Shown: piece by piece, positions 17,386 to 26,096 of the stretch | Position numbering within the stretch: the first letter of the stretch is position 1 | How the letters are laid out: each line of letters begins with the position of its first letter | Assembly: GCF_034479515.1 (NCBI RefSeq) | Contig: NZ_CP140152.1 | Span: 5,270,001-5,334,000 of the forward strand | Direction of reading: 5' to 3' | Length of the DNA stretch: 64,000 nucleotides | Origin: Duganella zoogloeoides | Lineage (GTDB): Bacteria; Pseudomonadota; Gammaproteobacteria; Burkholderiales; Burkholderiaceae_D | The notes under the pieces: model-generated | Told to the model about the DNA's origin: nothing | The model's database searches: none | Seen by the model: only the letters and a program-made list of their open reading frames with translations | Position numbers and translations under genes: made by a program

Positions 17386-17793
17386 ATGCATCCTCAGATT
17401 ACCGTCTCGTCGCTCGACATCGAACGCCTGGAAGCGTTGTTCGACGCCCTGCCCATCGCCACCGCCAATGCCAACGCCCGCCTGCTGGCGGAACTGGGCC
17501 GCGCCAGGGTCGTGGAACCGGAGCAGATGCCACCGAACGTGGTCACCATGCGCTCGCAGGTGCGGTTCGACATCGAACAGCCACCGCAGCAACTGTGCCT
17601 GACCCTGGCGTACCCGAAGGACATGGCCGAACTCGACGACGGCATCTCGATCCTGACCCCGATCGGTACCGCGCTGCTGGGCCTGTCCGTGGGCGATCGC
17701 ATCGACTGGCCCCTGGCCGACGGTCAAACCACCAGCCTGCGCATCGTCGACATCCCCTACCAGCCGGAGCGCGCCGGCGAAATCTTCCGCTGA
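17386..17793 (+). CDS. rnk: Nucleoside diphosphate kinase regulator, GreA/GreB C-terminal family
   Basis: This 135-residue cytoplasmic protein has a short N-terminal coiled-coil (about 8-45) and a C-terminal FKBP-like Gre domain (about 50-130). It matches Rnk in length and in the C-terminal block that begins LTPIGTALLGLSVGD and contains the conserved 'WPLADG' turn. Rnk binds RNA polymerase near the secondary channel and affects nucleotide pools, but lacks the acidic tip of GreA. TGGAG precedes the ATG. It ends 53 nt before the TetR gene, which has its own operator, so the two are probably separately controlled. Confidence 0.88.
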   Translation: MHPQITVSSLDIERLEALFDALPIATANANARLLAELGRARVVEPEQMPPNVVTMRSQVRFDIEQPPQQLCLTLAYPKDMAELDDGISILTPIGTALLGLSVGDRIDWPLADGQTTSLRIVDIPYQPERAGEIFR

Positions 17794-17811
17794 AGTGCGC
17801 CAAAAAAATAC

Positions 17812-17826
17812 TAGACGACTGGTCTA
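17812..17826 (+). promoter_or_regulatory. Operator 1 of the NemR-like repressor (autoregulation)
   Basis: TAGAC-GACTG-GTCTA is an inverted repeat 20 nt before the repressor start. With flanks it reads CTAGACGACNNGTCTAAT, identical outside the two central bases to operator 2. The last bases form a possible -10 (TCTAAT, 17823-17828) that would give a leader of about 10 nt or less. Confidence 0.75.
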
Positions 17827-17846
17827 ATTGTGCTAGACTCCGTTTC

Positions 17847-18467
17847 ATGAAAGCCGAATACACCGACATCCGCCAGCACATCCTCGACCAGGGCAAGGCC
17901 ATCATTACCCGCAAGGGTTTTGCCGGCGTGGGTCTCAACGAGATCCTGACGGCGGCCGCTGTGCCCAAGGGCTCCTTCTACCATTACTTCAAGTCGAAGG
18001 AATTATTTGGCGAGGCGCTGCTGGCCGATTACGTGGCGCAGTACCTGGTGCACATGGATGGCCTGCTCGGGCAAGCCGGCAAGCCGGCGGCGCAGTGCCT
18101 GATGGCCTACTGGGACAGCTGGTTCAGCGACGCCACCGAGAGTGCCCATAGCTGTAACTGCCGCTGCCTGGTGGTCAAGCTCAGCAGCGAAGTGGCCGAT
18201 ATGTCCGAGCCGATGCGGGTCGCCCTGCGCGACGGCACCGACCACATCATCGCCCGCCTGGCGGTTGCCATCGAGCATGGCGTGGCGGACGGTTCGCTGC
18301 CAGTCGTGCAAAACGCAGCGCAGACGGCGCAAACGCTGTACCAGCTGTGGCTGGGCGCGGCCATGCTCACCAAGCTGCGGCGCGAGCCGAGTGCATTGAA
18401 TTCGGCCTGGCACGCCACGCTGGACCTGCTGCACCTGGCGCCAGCATCGTATCCCCTGCGCGGATGA
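17847..18467 (+). CDS. TetR-family repressor, NemR/AcuR-like
   Basis: This 206-residue repressor has an N-terminal HTH (about 8-53, ending GSFYHYFKSKELF). The ligand domain has C103, C105 and C107; the last lies in CLVVKL, at the place of the redox-active Cys106 of E. coli NemR, which senses hypochlorite and electrophiles. Both flanking operators and the downstream aldehyde reductase and DJ-1 genes support an electrophile-responsive role. No ribosome-binding site is evident before the ATG, and the promoter position implies a very short or leaderless mRNA. The TGA stop lies inside the terminator hairpin. Confidence 0.88.
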   Translation: MKAEYTDIRQHILDQGKAIITRKGFAGVGLNEILTAAAVPKGSFYHYFKSKELFGEALLADYVAQYLVHMDGLLGQAGKPAAQCLMAYWDSWFSDATESAHSCNCRCLVVKLSSEVADMSEPMRVALRDGTDHIIARLAVAIEHGVADGSLPVVQNAAQTAQTLYQLWLGAAMLTKLRREPSALNSAWHATLDLLHLAPASYPLRG

Positions 18468-18485
18468 TGTCATCCGCGTTTTTTT
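18459..18485 (+). terminator. Intrinsic terminator of the TetR-family gene
   Basis: CGCGGATGA and TCATCCGCG (18459-18478) form a 9-bp palindromic stem, followed by seven T. The repressor stop codon lies in the left arm. The T-run also provides the first bases of the next promoter's -35. Confidence 0.88.
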
Positions 18486-18513
18486 GACACAGATTCTAGA
18501 CGACCAGTCTAAT
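18484..18513 (+). promoter_or_regulatory. yqhD promoter
   Basis: A perfect -35 TTGACA (18484-18489) and -10 TCTAAT (18508-18513) are 18 nt apart. Operator 2 covers the spacer and the -10, so a bound repressor would block RNA polymerase. Confidence 0.7.
18497..18511 (+). promoter_or_regulatory. Operator 2 of the NemR-like repressor
   Basis: TAGAC-GACCA-GTCTA is an inverted repeat overlapping the yqhD -10. It matches operator 1 in all but the two central bases, including the AAT that follows. Confidence 0.78.
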
Positions 18514-18529
18514 AAAAAGGAGCTATTCC

Positions 18530-19687
18530 ATGAAAAATTTTGAATTCCAGAACCCGACCAAGATCGTCTTCGGCGCCGACACCGTCGGCAAGCTCGCCAC
18601 CCTGGTCCCCGCTGATGCCCGCGTGCTGATCCTGTTCGGCGGCGCCAGCGCCGAAAAAACCGGCACCCTGGCCGAAGTGCGCACCGCCCTGGGCGAACGC
18701 ACCGTGCGCGAGTTCGGCGGCATCGAACCGAACCCCAGCTACGAAACCCTGATGCGCGCAGTCCACGTGGTGCGCGAGGAAAAGATCGACTTCCTGCTGG
18801 CAGTCGGTGGCGGTTCCGTCATCGACGGCACCAAGTTCGTGGCCGCCGCTGCCTTGTTCGACGGCGAGCCATGGGATATCGCCCGGCAAGGCGGCGCCAA
18901 CGTGCAACGCGCCCTGCCTTTCGGTTCGGTATTGACCTTGCCGGCCACCGGTTCCGAGATGAACAACGGCGGCGTGGTCACCCACAAGGCCACCCAGTCC
19001 AAGCTGGCCTTCCGCCATGCGCTGCTGTTCCCGGCGTTTTCCATCCTCGACCCGCGCAAGACGTTCACGCTGCCAACGAGCCAGGTCGCCAACGGCCTGG
19101 TCGATGCGTTCGTCCACACCACCGAGCAATACCTGACCTACCCGGTCAATGCCAAAGTGCAGGATCGCTTTGCCGAAGGCTTGCTGCAAACCCTGGTGGA
19201 AATCGCCCCGCAGGCGGTGGCCACCCCGGACGACTACGAAACCCGCGCCAACCTGATGTGGACCGCCACCCTGGCGCTGAACGGCTTGATCGGGGCCGGC
19301 GTACCGCAGGACTGGGCCACCCACATGATCGGCCACGAATTGACCGCCCTGTACGACATCGACCACGCCCGCACCCTGGCCCTGGTGCTGCCCGCCCTGC
19401 TCGATGTACAGCGCGAGCAAAAGCGCGGCAAGCTGCTACAGTTTGGCGAACGCGTGTGGGGCATTACCGACGGCACCGACGACCAGCGCATCGACGCCGC
19501 CATCGCCCGCACCCGCGCCTTCTTCGAGGGCCTGGGCATTCCTACCCGCCTGTCCGCCTACCAGCTGGGCGACGACGCCGTGGAAGCGGTCCTGAAACAA
19601 TTGCAGGCGCACGGCATGACCGCGCTGGGCGAGCACCGCGATATCGACCTGGCGCGCAGCCGCCAGATTTTGCAAGCAGCACTCTGA
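18530..19687 (+). CDS. yqhD: NADPH-dependent aldehyde reductase / alcohol dehydrogenase YqhD
   Basis: This 385-residue iron-type alcohol dehydrogenase is close in length and sequence to E. coli YqhD, which reduces short-chain, toxic aldehydes with NADPH. The nucleotide-binding block has GGGSVIDGTKF. Metal ligands are visible as D192, H196, H265 (in WATHMIGH) and H279 (in DIDHA). AAGGAG precedes the ATG. It is the first gene after operator 2 and is followed after 37 nt by a DJ-1-family gene, so the pair probably detoxifies aldehydes and dicarbonyls under control of the NemR-like repressor. Confidence 0.94.
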   Translation: MKNFEFQNPTKIVFGADTVGKLATLVPADARVLILFGGASAEKTGTLAEVRTALGERTVREFGGIEPNPSYETLMRAVHVVREEKIDFLLAVGGGSVIDGTKFVAAAALFDGEPWDIARQGGANVQRALPFGSVLTLPATGSEMNNGGVVTHKATQSKLAFRHALLFPAFSILDPRKTFTLPTSQVANGLVDAFVHTTEQYLTYPVNAKVQDRFAEGLLQTLVEIAPQAVATPDDYETRANLMWTATLALNGLIGAGVPQDWATHMIGHELTALYDIDHARTLALVLPALLDVQREQKRGKLLQFGERVWGITDGTDDQRIDAAIARTRAFFEGLGIPTRLSAYQLGDDAVEAVLKQLQAHGMTALGEHRDIDLARSRQILQAAL

Positions 19688-19724
19688 ACCACCCCACCAA
19701 CCCATTCACGACCAAGGACACACA

Positions 19725-20402
19725 ATGAACATTCTGATGGTACTGACCTCGCACGACCAACTGGGCAACACCGGCAAAAAAACCGGTTTCTGGCTGGAAG
19801 AATTCGCCGCACCTTATTACACGCTGAAACACGCCGGCGCCAGGCTGACGGTAGTGTCACCAGCCGGCGGCCAGCCGCCGCTCGATCCGAAAAGCGACGA
19901 ACCCGATGCGCAAACGGCAGCGACCAAGCGCTTCAAGGCCGACCCGGAGGCGCAAGCCGTACTCGCCAACACCGGCAAGCTGGCTGACGTGAAAGCGGAA
20001 GATTTCGACGCCGTGTTCTACCCGGGCGGCCACGGCCCGCTGTGGGACCTGGCCGAAAGCCGCGATTCGATCGCGCTGATCGAAGCCATGATCGCCGCCG
20101 GCAAACCGGTCGCCACCGTGTGCCATGCACCGGGCGTGCTGCGCCACGTGAAGGCAGCCGACGGCTCGCCGCTGGTCAAGGGCAAGAAAGTCACCGGCTT
20201 TACCAACACCGAGGAAGAAGCGGTGGGCCTGACCCATATCGTGCCGTTCCTGGTGGAAGACATGCTCAAACAAAACGGCGGCGAATACTCGAAGCTGGGC
20301 GACTGGCAGCCGTACGCGATCACCGATGGCCTGTTGATCACCGGCCAGAATCCGGCTTCGTCGGAAGCGGCCGCCGAGGCGCTGCTCAAGCTGCTGGCCT
20401 GA
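19725..20402 (+). CDS. DJ-1/PfpI-family protein (Hsp31/glyoxalase III-like)
   Basis: This 225-residue cytoplasmic protein has the class I glutamine-amidotransferase fold of DJ-1/PfpI. The nucleophile elbow is C133-H134 in VCHAPG, with E25/E26 near the N-terminus in the place of the conserved DJ-1 Glu. Family members convert methylglyoxal to lactate without glutathione or act as chaperones/deglycases. Its operon with yqhD makes dicarbonyl detoxification the likely role. Its TGA stop abuts the stop of the convergent GH43 gene, forming TGATCA. Confidence 0.88.
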   Translation: MNILMVLTSHDQLGNTGKKTGFWLEEFAAPYYTLKHAGARLTVVSPAGGQPPLDPKSDEPDAQTAATKRFKADPEAQAVLANTGKLADVKAEDFDAVFYPGGHGPLWDLAESRDSIALIEAMIAAGKPVATVCHAPGVLRHVKAADGSPLVKGKKVTGFTNTEEEAVGLTHIVPFLVEDMLKQNGGEYSKLGDWQPYAITDGLLITGQNPASSEAAAEALLKLLA

Positions 20403-21389
20403 TCACCCTTGCCTGGCCTGAGCCGAAGCCTGCGGCTTGCACGCCGCTGTCGGATTGGCGGCGGGGCCGGCGGTGGTTTGCGCAATGAACGGAATCGTGC
20501 CGTCGGCGTTATACGTAAATTCTTCGACCGCGACCGAGCGGCGGTACTCGCCGCCGCTCGGCAATTCGGCGTTGTGATAGACGATGTAGGACTTGCCGTT
20601 GAACTCCACGAACGCGTGGTGCACGGTGCCGGTCTTGAGATTCTTGTCCATGATCTTGCCGCGATAGCGCCACGGTCCGGTGATCTTGTCGCTGGTGGAA
20701 TACACGGTATATTCGGGCCAGTCGCGCGAGTATGACAGATAGTAGATGCCGTTGCGCTTGTGGACATACGGCGCCTCGGTGAACTGCGGCAGGCCATCGG
20801 TGTAAATCTGGCTGTCGAGTTCGATCATATTGCGCTTGATCTTCGCGTATTTCAGCACCTGGTTACCCCAGAACATCCACGCCTGGCCATCGTCGTCGAT
20901 GAACACGCCGGGGTCGATGTCATCCCAGCCGATATCGGTCTGCAAGGTCATGCTGTTGGTAATCAACGGCTTGCCGATGGCGTCGCGGAACGGCCCCAGC
21001 GGGCTGTCGGCCACGGCCACGCCGATCGCCTTGGCCTTGGCGCTGCGCTCGGTCACGGTGGCAAAGAACCAGTACTTGCCGTCGCGCTTGATGATGTCGC
21101 TGGCCCAGGCCGACCCGCCCGCCCACGCGAACACGTCGTAGCGCAGCGCGGTGCCGTGCGCGGTCCAGTTCTGCATGTCGCAGGTGGAATACACGAGCCA
21201 CTCGTTCATCACGTACTTGGTGCCCTCGGGCGGCGGCAGCGCCTCGTCGCGGCCCGCGTACAGGTACACGCGGCCGTTATCGACCAGCGTGGCCGGATCG
21301 GCCGTGAACTTGTCGGTCACCAGCGGGTTGCCCGCCTGCGCGGCGGCACTGCCCAGGACCATCAGTACGGCCAGCATGCATTTCTTCAT
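20403..21389 (-). CDS. Exported glycoside hydrolase family 43
   Basis: This 328-residue protein has a Sec signal peptide (cleavage after about AQA at 19) and a five-bladed propeller. The three GH43 acidic residues are visible: D31 (TADPATLV, base), D159 (IDPGVF, pKa modulator) and E205 (FTEAPYVHK, acid). Likely substrates are arabinan, xylan or arabinoxylan side chains; the subfamily cannot be set by eye. The ATG at 21389 is chosen over a TTG one codon upstream; GGGAG lies 10 nt before it. It is divergent from psiF. Confidence 0.9.
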   Translation of the reverse strand: MKKCMLAVLMVLGSAAAQAGNPLVTDKFTADPATLVDNGRVYLYAGRDEALPPPEGTKYVMNEWLVYSTCDMQNWTAHGTALRYDVFAWAGGSAWASDIIKRDGKYWFFATVTERSAKAKAIGVAVADSPLGPFRDAIGKPLITNSMTLQTDIGWDDIDPGVFIDDDGQAWMFWGNQVLKYAKIKRNMIELDSQIYTDGLPQFTEAPYVHKRNGIYYLSYSRDWPEYTVYSTSDKITGPWRYRGKIMDKNLKTGTVHHAFVEFNGKSYIVYHNAELPSGGEYRRSVAVEEFTYNADGTIPFIAQTTAGPAANPTAACKPQASAQARQG

Positions 21390-21495
21390 CAATTTACGTC
21401 TCCCGTGTGTGGATATCAGCGCAACCGCAAGTTACCACGTGCACAGCACCGGAAATACTCATCCGGCTGAGCGTTGTCCGGACACGCATAATGTT

Positions 21496-21524
21496 TTGCC
21501 ACGCATAAACAACCGGCGTATAGT
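21496..21524 (+). promoter_or_regulatory. Sigma-70-type promoter of psiF
   Basis: TTGCCA (21496-21501) and TATAGT (21519-21524) are 17 nt apart. A 9-nt direct repeat CACGCATAA (21483-21491 and 21500-21508) overlaps the -35. It does not match the spacing of a Pho box. Confidence 0.6.
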
Positions 21525-21572
21525 GATCTGGCTGCATCCTCCCGTTGCTTCCCTTTTTGAGCGAGGTCACCC

Positions 21573-21875
21573 ATGAAAAAGCTGTTCGTTGCCGGCATGC
21601 TGCTGGCGTTTGGCGGCGCGGCGTTTGCCGCCGAGCCTACCGCCCAGCAAAACAAGATGAAAACCTGTAACGCCGAAGCCACGGGCAAGAAAGGCGATGA
21701 GCGCAAGGCTTTCATGAAGCAGTGCCTGAGCGCCAAGCCGGCGCCGGTCGTCGCGGCCGAACCGGAAATCCCGCTCACCCAGCAAAACAAGATGAAAAAG
21801 TGCAATAACGACGCCGTCGGCAAAAAAGGCGACGAACGCAAGGTGTTCATGAAAGCCTGTTTGAGCGCCAAGTAA
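21573..21875 (+). CDS. psiF: PsiF-repeat protein, exported
   Basis: This 100-residue protein has a Sec signal peptide (cleavage after about AFA at 19) and two copies of the PsiF motif, each of the form QQNKMK.CN..A.GKKGDERK.FMK.CLSAK (about 24-50 and 69-100), joined by a Pro/Ala linker. Each copy has two Cys. PsiF is phosphate-starvation inducible in E. coli, but its function is unknown. No clear Pho box was found upstream. A strong terminator follows. Confidence 0.9.
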   Translation: MKKLFVAGMLLAFGGAAFAAEPTAQQNKMKTCNAEATGKKGDERKAFMKQCLSAKPAPVVAAEPEIPLTQQNKMKKCNNDAVGKKGDERKVFMKACLSAK

Positions 21876-21902
21876 GCGCGCATTTTCCCATGAGGTTCGA
21901 GA

Positions 21903-21940
21903 CGCCACCCGGTGCAACCAGCACCGGGTGGCGTTTTTTT
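21903..21940 (+). terminator. Intrinsic terminator of psiF
   Basis: CGCCACCCGGTGC (21903-21915), loop AACCA and GCACCGGGTGGCG (21921-21933) form a perfect 13-bp stem followed by seven T. Confidence 0.95.
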
Positions 21941-21959
21941 GCACTTGAAATTGCCTTGC

Positions 21960-21975
21960 TGGCACGAAAATTGCT
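21960..21975 (+). promoter_or_regulatory. Sigma-54 promoter of the sensor-CheW fusion gene
   Basis: TGGCACGAAAATTGCT matches the consensus TGGCACGrNNNTTGCW at every position. The GG (21961-21962) and GC (21973-21974) are 10 nt apart, as required. Predicted start is about 21986, some 22 nt before the ATG. An enhancer-binding activator would be needed; its site would lie in or before psiF. Confidence 0.8.
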
Positions 21976-22007
21976 CAGGATATACTTTTTGTGATCAGCC
22001 AAAAGTA

Positions 22008-24584
22008 ATGAACGCAAATCCTTTACCGCGTTCGGACATGTTTTTACCCTACATGCCGGACGTTGCGCGCTGCGAGCTGTCGCTGCGCGAACTCAATCAG
22101 ATGTGGCAACTTATCGAGTCGTCCGCCAAGATGAACTGCCCGGCCGAGGCGCGCCTGCTGCTGCCCGCCATGGTGGCCACGCGCACCGGTTTTGCGCACC
22201 TGGAACAGGCGCTGATCGCCAACCTGGTGCAGGAGAAGGTCAACCAGGTGCTGGCCAACCTTGGCACCCAGGCCCGGTACGCCATCGACATCCTGGTGCG
22301 CAACCTGTTCGAGCGCACCGCCGATGTCGGCTTCCTGGCCACCGACGCCGACCTGTGCACCTTTGTCGCGGACTTTGCCGACGACAGCGACCATGACCAC
22401 CATCGCGCCAGCCTCGACGCCGCGCGCCGGCGCCTGGCCGCCTACCGCGACAAGTACACGGTGTACGATGAAATCCTGCTGCTCGATACCGGCGGCCGGG
22501 TGCTGGTGCAGGCCGACATGACCACGCCGGTAGCGCACAGCCTCGATCCGCTGCTGGCCGCCACCCTGGCCGCCGACGGCTACGTGGAAACCTTCCGCGC
22601 CACCGACCTGCGGCCGGCCAAATCGCGCGCGCTGGTGTACTCGCACCGCATGCGCGATCCGCGCAGCGGCGCGGTGGTCGGCGTGCTGTGCCTGTGCTTC
22701 AATTTCGAGCAGGAGATGGACGCCATCTTCAGCGCCTACCGCGATCCGTCGCACCGCGCCAACATGCTGCTGCTCGACGCCGACAACCGCGTGGTCAGCA
22801 GCGCCGATCCGCTGTGGATACCGGCCGGCGTGCAGGTCCCGGTCAACACGCAAGGCGCCGGCGGCGCGGCCCGGCCATTGCTGTTCGGCGGCCGCGAATA
22901 CCTGGTGCAAACCTTCGGCTGCAACGACTACCAGGGCTACCCCGGCCCCACCGGCTGGAAGGCGCAATTGATGGTGCCGCTGGACCTGGCCTTCCGCGAC
23001 AGCGGCGCCGACGTGATCGAAGGCGCCGATGCGCAACTGGTGCAGGGACTGCTGTCGCATGCACAAGCCTTCAGTCCGCCGCTGCACGAGTTGATGACCG
23101 CCGTCACACGCACCACCCGCACCATCGGCCGCATCGTCTGGAACGGCAAGGTGACCAGCCACGGCGACGGCAATGGCAATCGCCTCAACACCATCCTCGA
23201 CCAGATCAGCGGCACCGGCGCGCGCAGCGATGCGCTGTTCTCGCGCTCGATCCGCGACCTGTACCAGACCGTGCTGGCGGCCAGCATCAGCCAGGCCGAA
23301 CTGACCGCGCAATTGCTGGTCGATATGCTGGACCGCAACCTGTACGAGCGCGCCAACGACTGCCGCTGGTGGGCGCTCACCGCCCAATTGCGGCGCGGCC
23401 TAGCCGAAGGTGGCGACGACGACGCCATCAAAACGGTGCTGGCCCACATCAACCGCCTGTACACCGTGTATGCGCGGCTGTTCGTGTACGACCGCCAGGG
23501 CCGCATTGTCGCAGCCACCGGCGCCGGGCCGCTGCCATGCACCCACGTCGATGCCGACACCCTGGGCCGCGTCTGCGCACTGCGCAGCGAACTCGATCAC
23601 CACGTGGAACGGTTCGCACCGTCGGCGTTGTACGGCGGCGCGCCCACCTTCATCTATCACGCCGCCATCCGCCACCCGGAGCAGGCGGCCAACGTGGTGG
23701 GCGGCATCGGCGTGGTCTTCGATGCGGGGCCGGAGCTGGCCAATATGCTGCACAGCGGCGTGGCGGGACGAAGCAATATGCACGCATACTTCATCACGCC
23801 GGAACGGCAGGTGCTGGCCAGCACCAACGCTGCCCACCCTCCGGGCGCCACGCTGGCGCTGCCGGCCACGCAACTGGCTGCACTGCTGGCGGCGGCCGAC
23901 CGCAATGGCCGCAGCAGCGGCGCGCTGATGATGGAGCACGACGGCCAGTACGTGATCGCGGCCTGCTCGCGCGCGGCCGGCTACCGGGAATTCCGCCTTG
24001 GTGCAGGCGTGGAGCAGCCGGTGCTGGCACTGCTGCTCGAGTCGTTCGGGCCGGTGCGCGATGCGCGCGAACTGGCGGCGCTGGGCGCGCAGGCGGTGCA
24101 GGTGGAACCAATGGACGGCGCAGAAGCAGCAGGCACCGGGACCGGGACCGATTACGCCATCTTCCACGCCGGCGGCGCGCTGATGGCGCTCCCGGCGCGG
24201 ACGGTCCAGGAAGCAGTGCCGTTTGCGCGCGTGCAGCGGGCGCCCGGCAACCACCGGGCGCGGGTGGGCATGCTCGACGTGGCGCCGGGCGGCGGCAGCA
24301 AGCAGTTCGTGTGGGTATTCGACCTGGCGCTGCTGGCCACCGGCCGCGCCGCCGTCATCACCGACAACAGCCAGGTGATGCTGGTCACATTCGGCGCGGG
24401 CGCCATCGGCCTGCTGGTGGACGACCTGCACTCGGTGCAGCAGTTTTCCGACGATGCCCTGACCGCCTCGCCCATGGGCGCCGGCGCCCAGGCGCTGGCG
24501 CCGCGCCTGATCATGGCTAACGGCGGCCACCTGCTGATCGAGGAGATCGACCTGGAGCGGCTAGCTTTGCGGCTGCGAACCTGA
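22008..24584 (+). CDS. Soluble tandem-sensor protein with C-terminal CheW domain
   Basis: This 858-residue protein has two related sensor units and a C-terminal CheW domain (about 700-858). Each sensor unit has a helical entry with the pattern RNLFER or RNLYER, then a cache-like alpha/beta region containing [12 protein letters not shown] or [13 protein letters not shown]. No transmembrane segment or signal peptide is visible, so it should act in the cytoplasm and couple to CheA or receptors. The start at 22008 is chosen because the sigma-54 promoter gives an mRNA starting near 21986; the ribosome-binding site is weak, and an ATG ten codons on is possible. Its end overlaps the convergent transporter gene by 24 nt. 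Confidence 0.75.
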   Translation: MNANPLPRSDMFLPYMPDVARCELSLRELNQMWQLIESSAKMNCPAEARLLLPAMVATRTGFAHLEQALIANLVQEKVNQVLANLGTQARYAIDILVRNLFERTADVGFLATDADLCTFVADFADDSDHDHHRASLDAARRRLAAYRDKYTVYDEILLLDTGGRVLVQADMTTPVAHSLDPLLAATLAADGYVETFRATDLRPAKSRALVYSHRMRDPRSGAVVGVLCLCFNFEQEMDAIFSAYRDPSHRANMLLLDADNRVVSSADPLWIPAGVQVPVNTQGAGGAARPLLFGGREYLVQTFGCNDYQGYPGPTGWKAQLMVPLDLAFRDSGADVIEGADAQLVQGLLSHAQAFSPPLHELMTAVTRTTRTIGRIVWNGKVTSHGDGNGNRLNTILDQISGTGARSDALFSRSIRDLYQTVLAASISQAELTAQLLVDMLDRNLYERANDCRWWALTAQLRRGLAEGGDDDAIKTVLAHINRLYTVYARLFVYDRQGRIVAATGAGPLPCTHVDADTLGRVCALRSELDHHVERFAPSALYGGAPTFIYHAAIRHPEQAANVVGGIGVVFDAGPELANMLHSGVAGRSNMHAYFITPERQVLASTNAAHPPGATLALPATQLAALLAAADRNGRSSGALMMEHDGQYVIAACSRAAGYREFRLGAGVEQPVLALLLESFGPVRDARELAALGAQAVQVEPMDGAEAAGTGTGTDYAIFHAGGALMALPARTVQEAVPFARVQRAPGNHRARVGMLDVAPGGGSKQFVWVFDLALLATGRAAVITDNSQVMLVTFGAGAIGLLVDDLHSVQQFSDDALTASPMGAGAQALAPRLIMANGGHLLIEEIDLERLALRLRT

Positions 24585-25874
24585 CGCGCGGCGGCGGTAC
24601 AGCATCAGCGTCGCCAGCAGGCCGCACACGGCGGCAAAGGTGAGCCACCAGCCGGGTGCACTCTTGTCGCCGGTCGCCTCGATCAGGCCGGTGGCTACCG
24701 CCGGCGTGAAGCCGCCGAAGATCGCGGTGGCCAGGCTGTAGGCCAGCGAGAAGCCGACGGTGCGCACCTCGACGGGCATGACCTCGGTGAGCGCCACCAC
24801 CATGGCGCCGTTGTAGCTGGCGTACAGGAACGACAGCCACAGCTCCACTTCCAGCATGCGCGTAAAGCTCGGCGCCTGCACCAGCCAGTGCAGCGCCGGC
24901 CAGGCGGTGAGGATGGCCAGCACGGTGCAGCCGACCAGCAACGGACGACGGCCCACGCGGTCGGACAGCGCCCCCATCACCGGCAGCCAGATAAAGTTCG
25001 ATACGCCCACGCACAGCGTGACCAGCAGCGCCGCGCTGGTACTCAGGTGCAGCACCGATTTACCGAACGTGGGCGTGTACACGGTGATCAGGTAGAACGA
25101 CACGCTGGTCATCGACACCAGCATCATGCCCGAGACGATCAGGCCCCAGTTGGCCACCATCGAGCGGAAGATTTCGCGCAGCTCGGGGCGGTGCTTGCGG
25201 TTCCTGAATTCCTCGGTTTCCTGTAGCGAGCGGCGGATCATGAACAGCACCGGCACGATCATGCAGCCGACAAAGAACGGCAAACGCCAGCCCCACTCGG
25301 CGACCTGGGCGGGCGCCAGCAGTTGATTGAGGCCGAAGCCCAGCGCAGCGGCGACCACGATCGCCACCTGCTGGCTGGCCGACTGCCAGCTCACATAAAA
25401 GCCCTTGCGCCCCGGCGTGGCCATCTCCGCCAGGTACACCGATACCCCGCCAAGTTCCACGCCGGCCGAGAAGCCCTGCAACAGGCGGCCCGTGAGCACC
25501 AGCAGCGGCGCGGCATAGCCGATGGTGGCGTAGCCGGGCACGCAGGCGATCAGCAGCGTGCCGGCTGCCATCAGCGCCAGCGTGACGATCAGGCCCTTGC
25601 GGCGGCCCACGCGGTCGACGTAGGCGCCAAGGATGATGGCGCCCAGGGGCCGCATCAAAAAGCCGGCGCCGAAGGTCATGAAGGTCATCATCAGCGACGC
25701 CACCTCGTCGCCGGCCGGGAAGAAGGCGGCGGCAATGGCATTGGCATAAAAGCCGAACAGGAAAAAGTCGAACATCTCCATGAAGTTGCCGCTGACAACG
25801 CGGAACACGGTGCCCGCGCGCGATGGCACGGCAGGCGCCGGCGGAATGGGGAGACTGGAAGGAATGGCTGGCAT
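24561..25874 (-). CDS. MFS transporter, metabolite:H+ symporter family (citrate/tricarballylate-like)
   Basis: This 437-residue inner-membrane protein has 12 hydrophobic segments. The start of TM1, [14 protein letters not shown], and the loop motif DRVGRRKGL are typical of the MHS group of the major facilitator superfamily (citrate CitA, tricarballylate TcuC, proline ProP). The match is best with citrate-type carriers, but the substrate is an inference. A GAGG ribosome-binding site precedes the ATG. No tricarboxylate catabolic gene is adjacent. The final 24 nt overlap the sensor-CheW gene. Confidence 0.86.
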   Translation of the reverse strand: MPAIPSSLPIPPAPAVPSRAGTVFRVVSGNFMEMFDFFLFGFYANAIAAAFFPAGDEVASLMMTFMTFGAGFLMRPLGAIILGAYVDRVGRRKGLIVTLALMAAGTLLIACVPGYATIGYAAPLLVLTGRLLQGFSAGVELGGVSVYLAEMATPGRKGFYVSWQSASQQVAIVVAAALGFGLNQLLAPAQVAEWGWRLPFFVGCMIVPVLFMIRRSLQETEEFRNRKHRPELREIFRSMVANWGLIVSGMMLVSMTSVSFYLITVYTPTFGKSVLHLSTSAALLVTLCVGVSNFIWLPVMGALSDRVGRRPLLVGCTVLAILTAWPALHWLVQAPSFTRMLEVELWLSFLYASYNGAMVVALTEVMPVEVRTVGFSLAYSLATAIFGGFTPAVATGLIEATGDKSAPGWWLTFAAVCGLLATLMLYRRRASGSQPQS

Positions 25875-26096
25875 GGCTACCTCGGGTTGACAATATATTG
25901 ACGAACTTTGTCAGCCCATTATTAGGTATTTCATTAGTAAAGTAAATCGGTAGTTTCCCTGGCTTTTGCCAGGGTCGCTGGCCTATTTCGTATCCCCACT
26001 GCAACACATCGGGCCATTTACAACGATTTGTCGCCGCCGGTGCAGCGCGCCGGTAAAATCGACCATGTTAAAAAATGCAATCTGATCGAGGAACCC

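Noticed and set aside
21390..21572. Pho box before psiF
   Set aside because: The direct repeats here (CACGCATAA, 17 nt apart) do not match the sequence or the 11-nt phase of a Pho box.
25887..25920. Operator formed by TGACAA and TTGTCA upstream of the MFS transporter gene
   Set aside because: The short arms are 16 nt apart and a nearby TTGACA/TTGACG direct repeat gives a competing reading; too weak to call.
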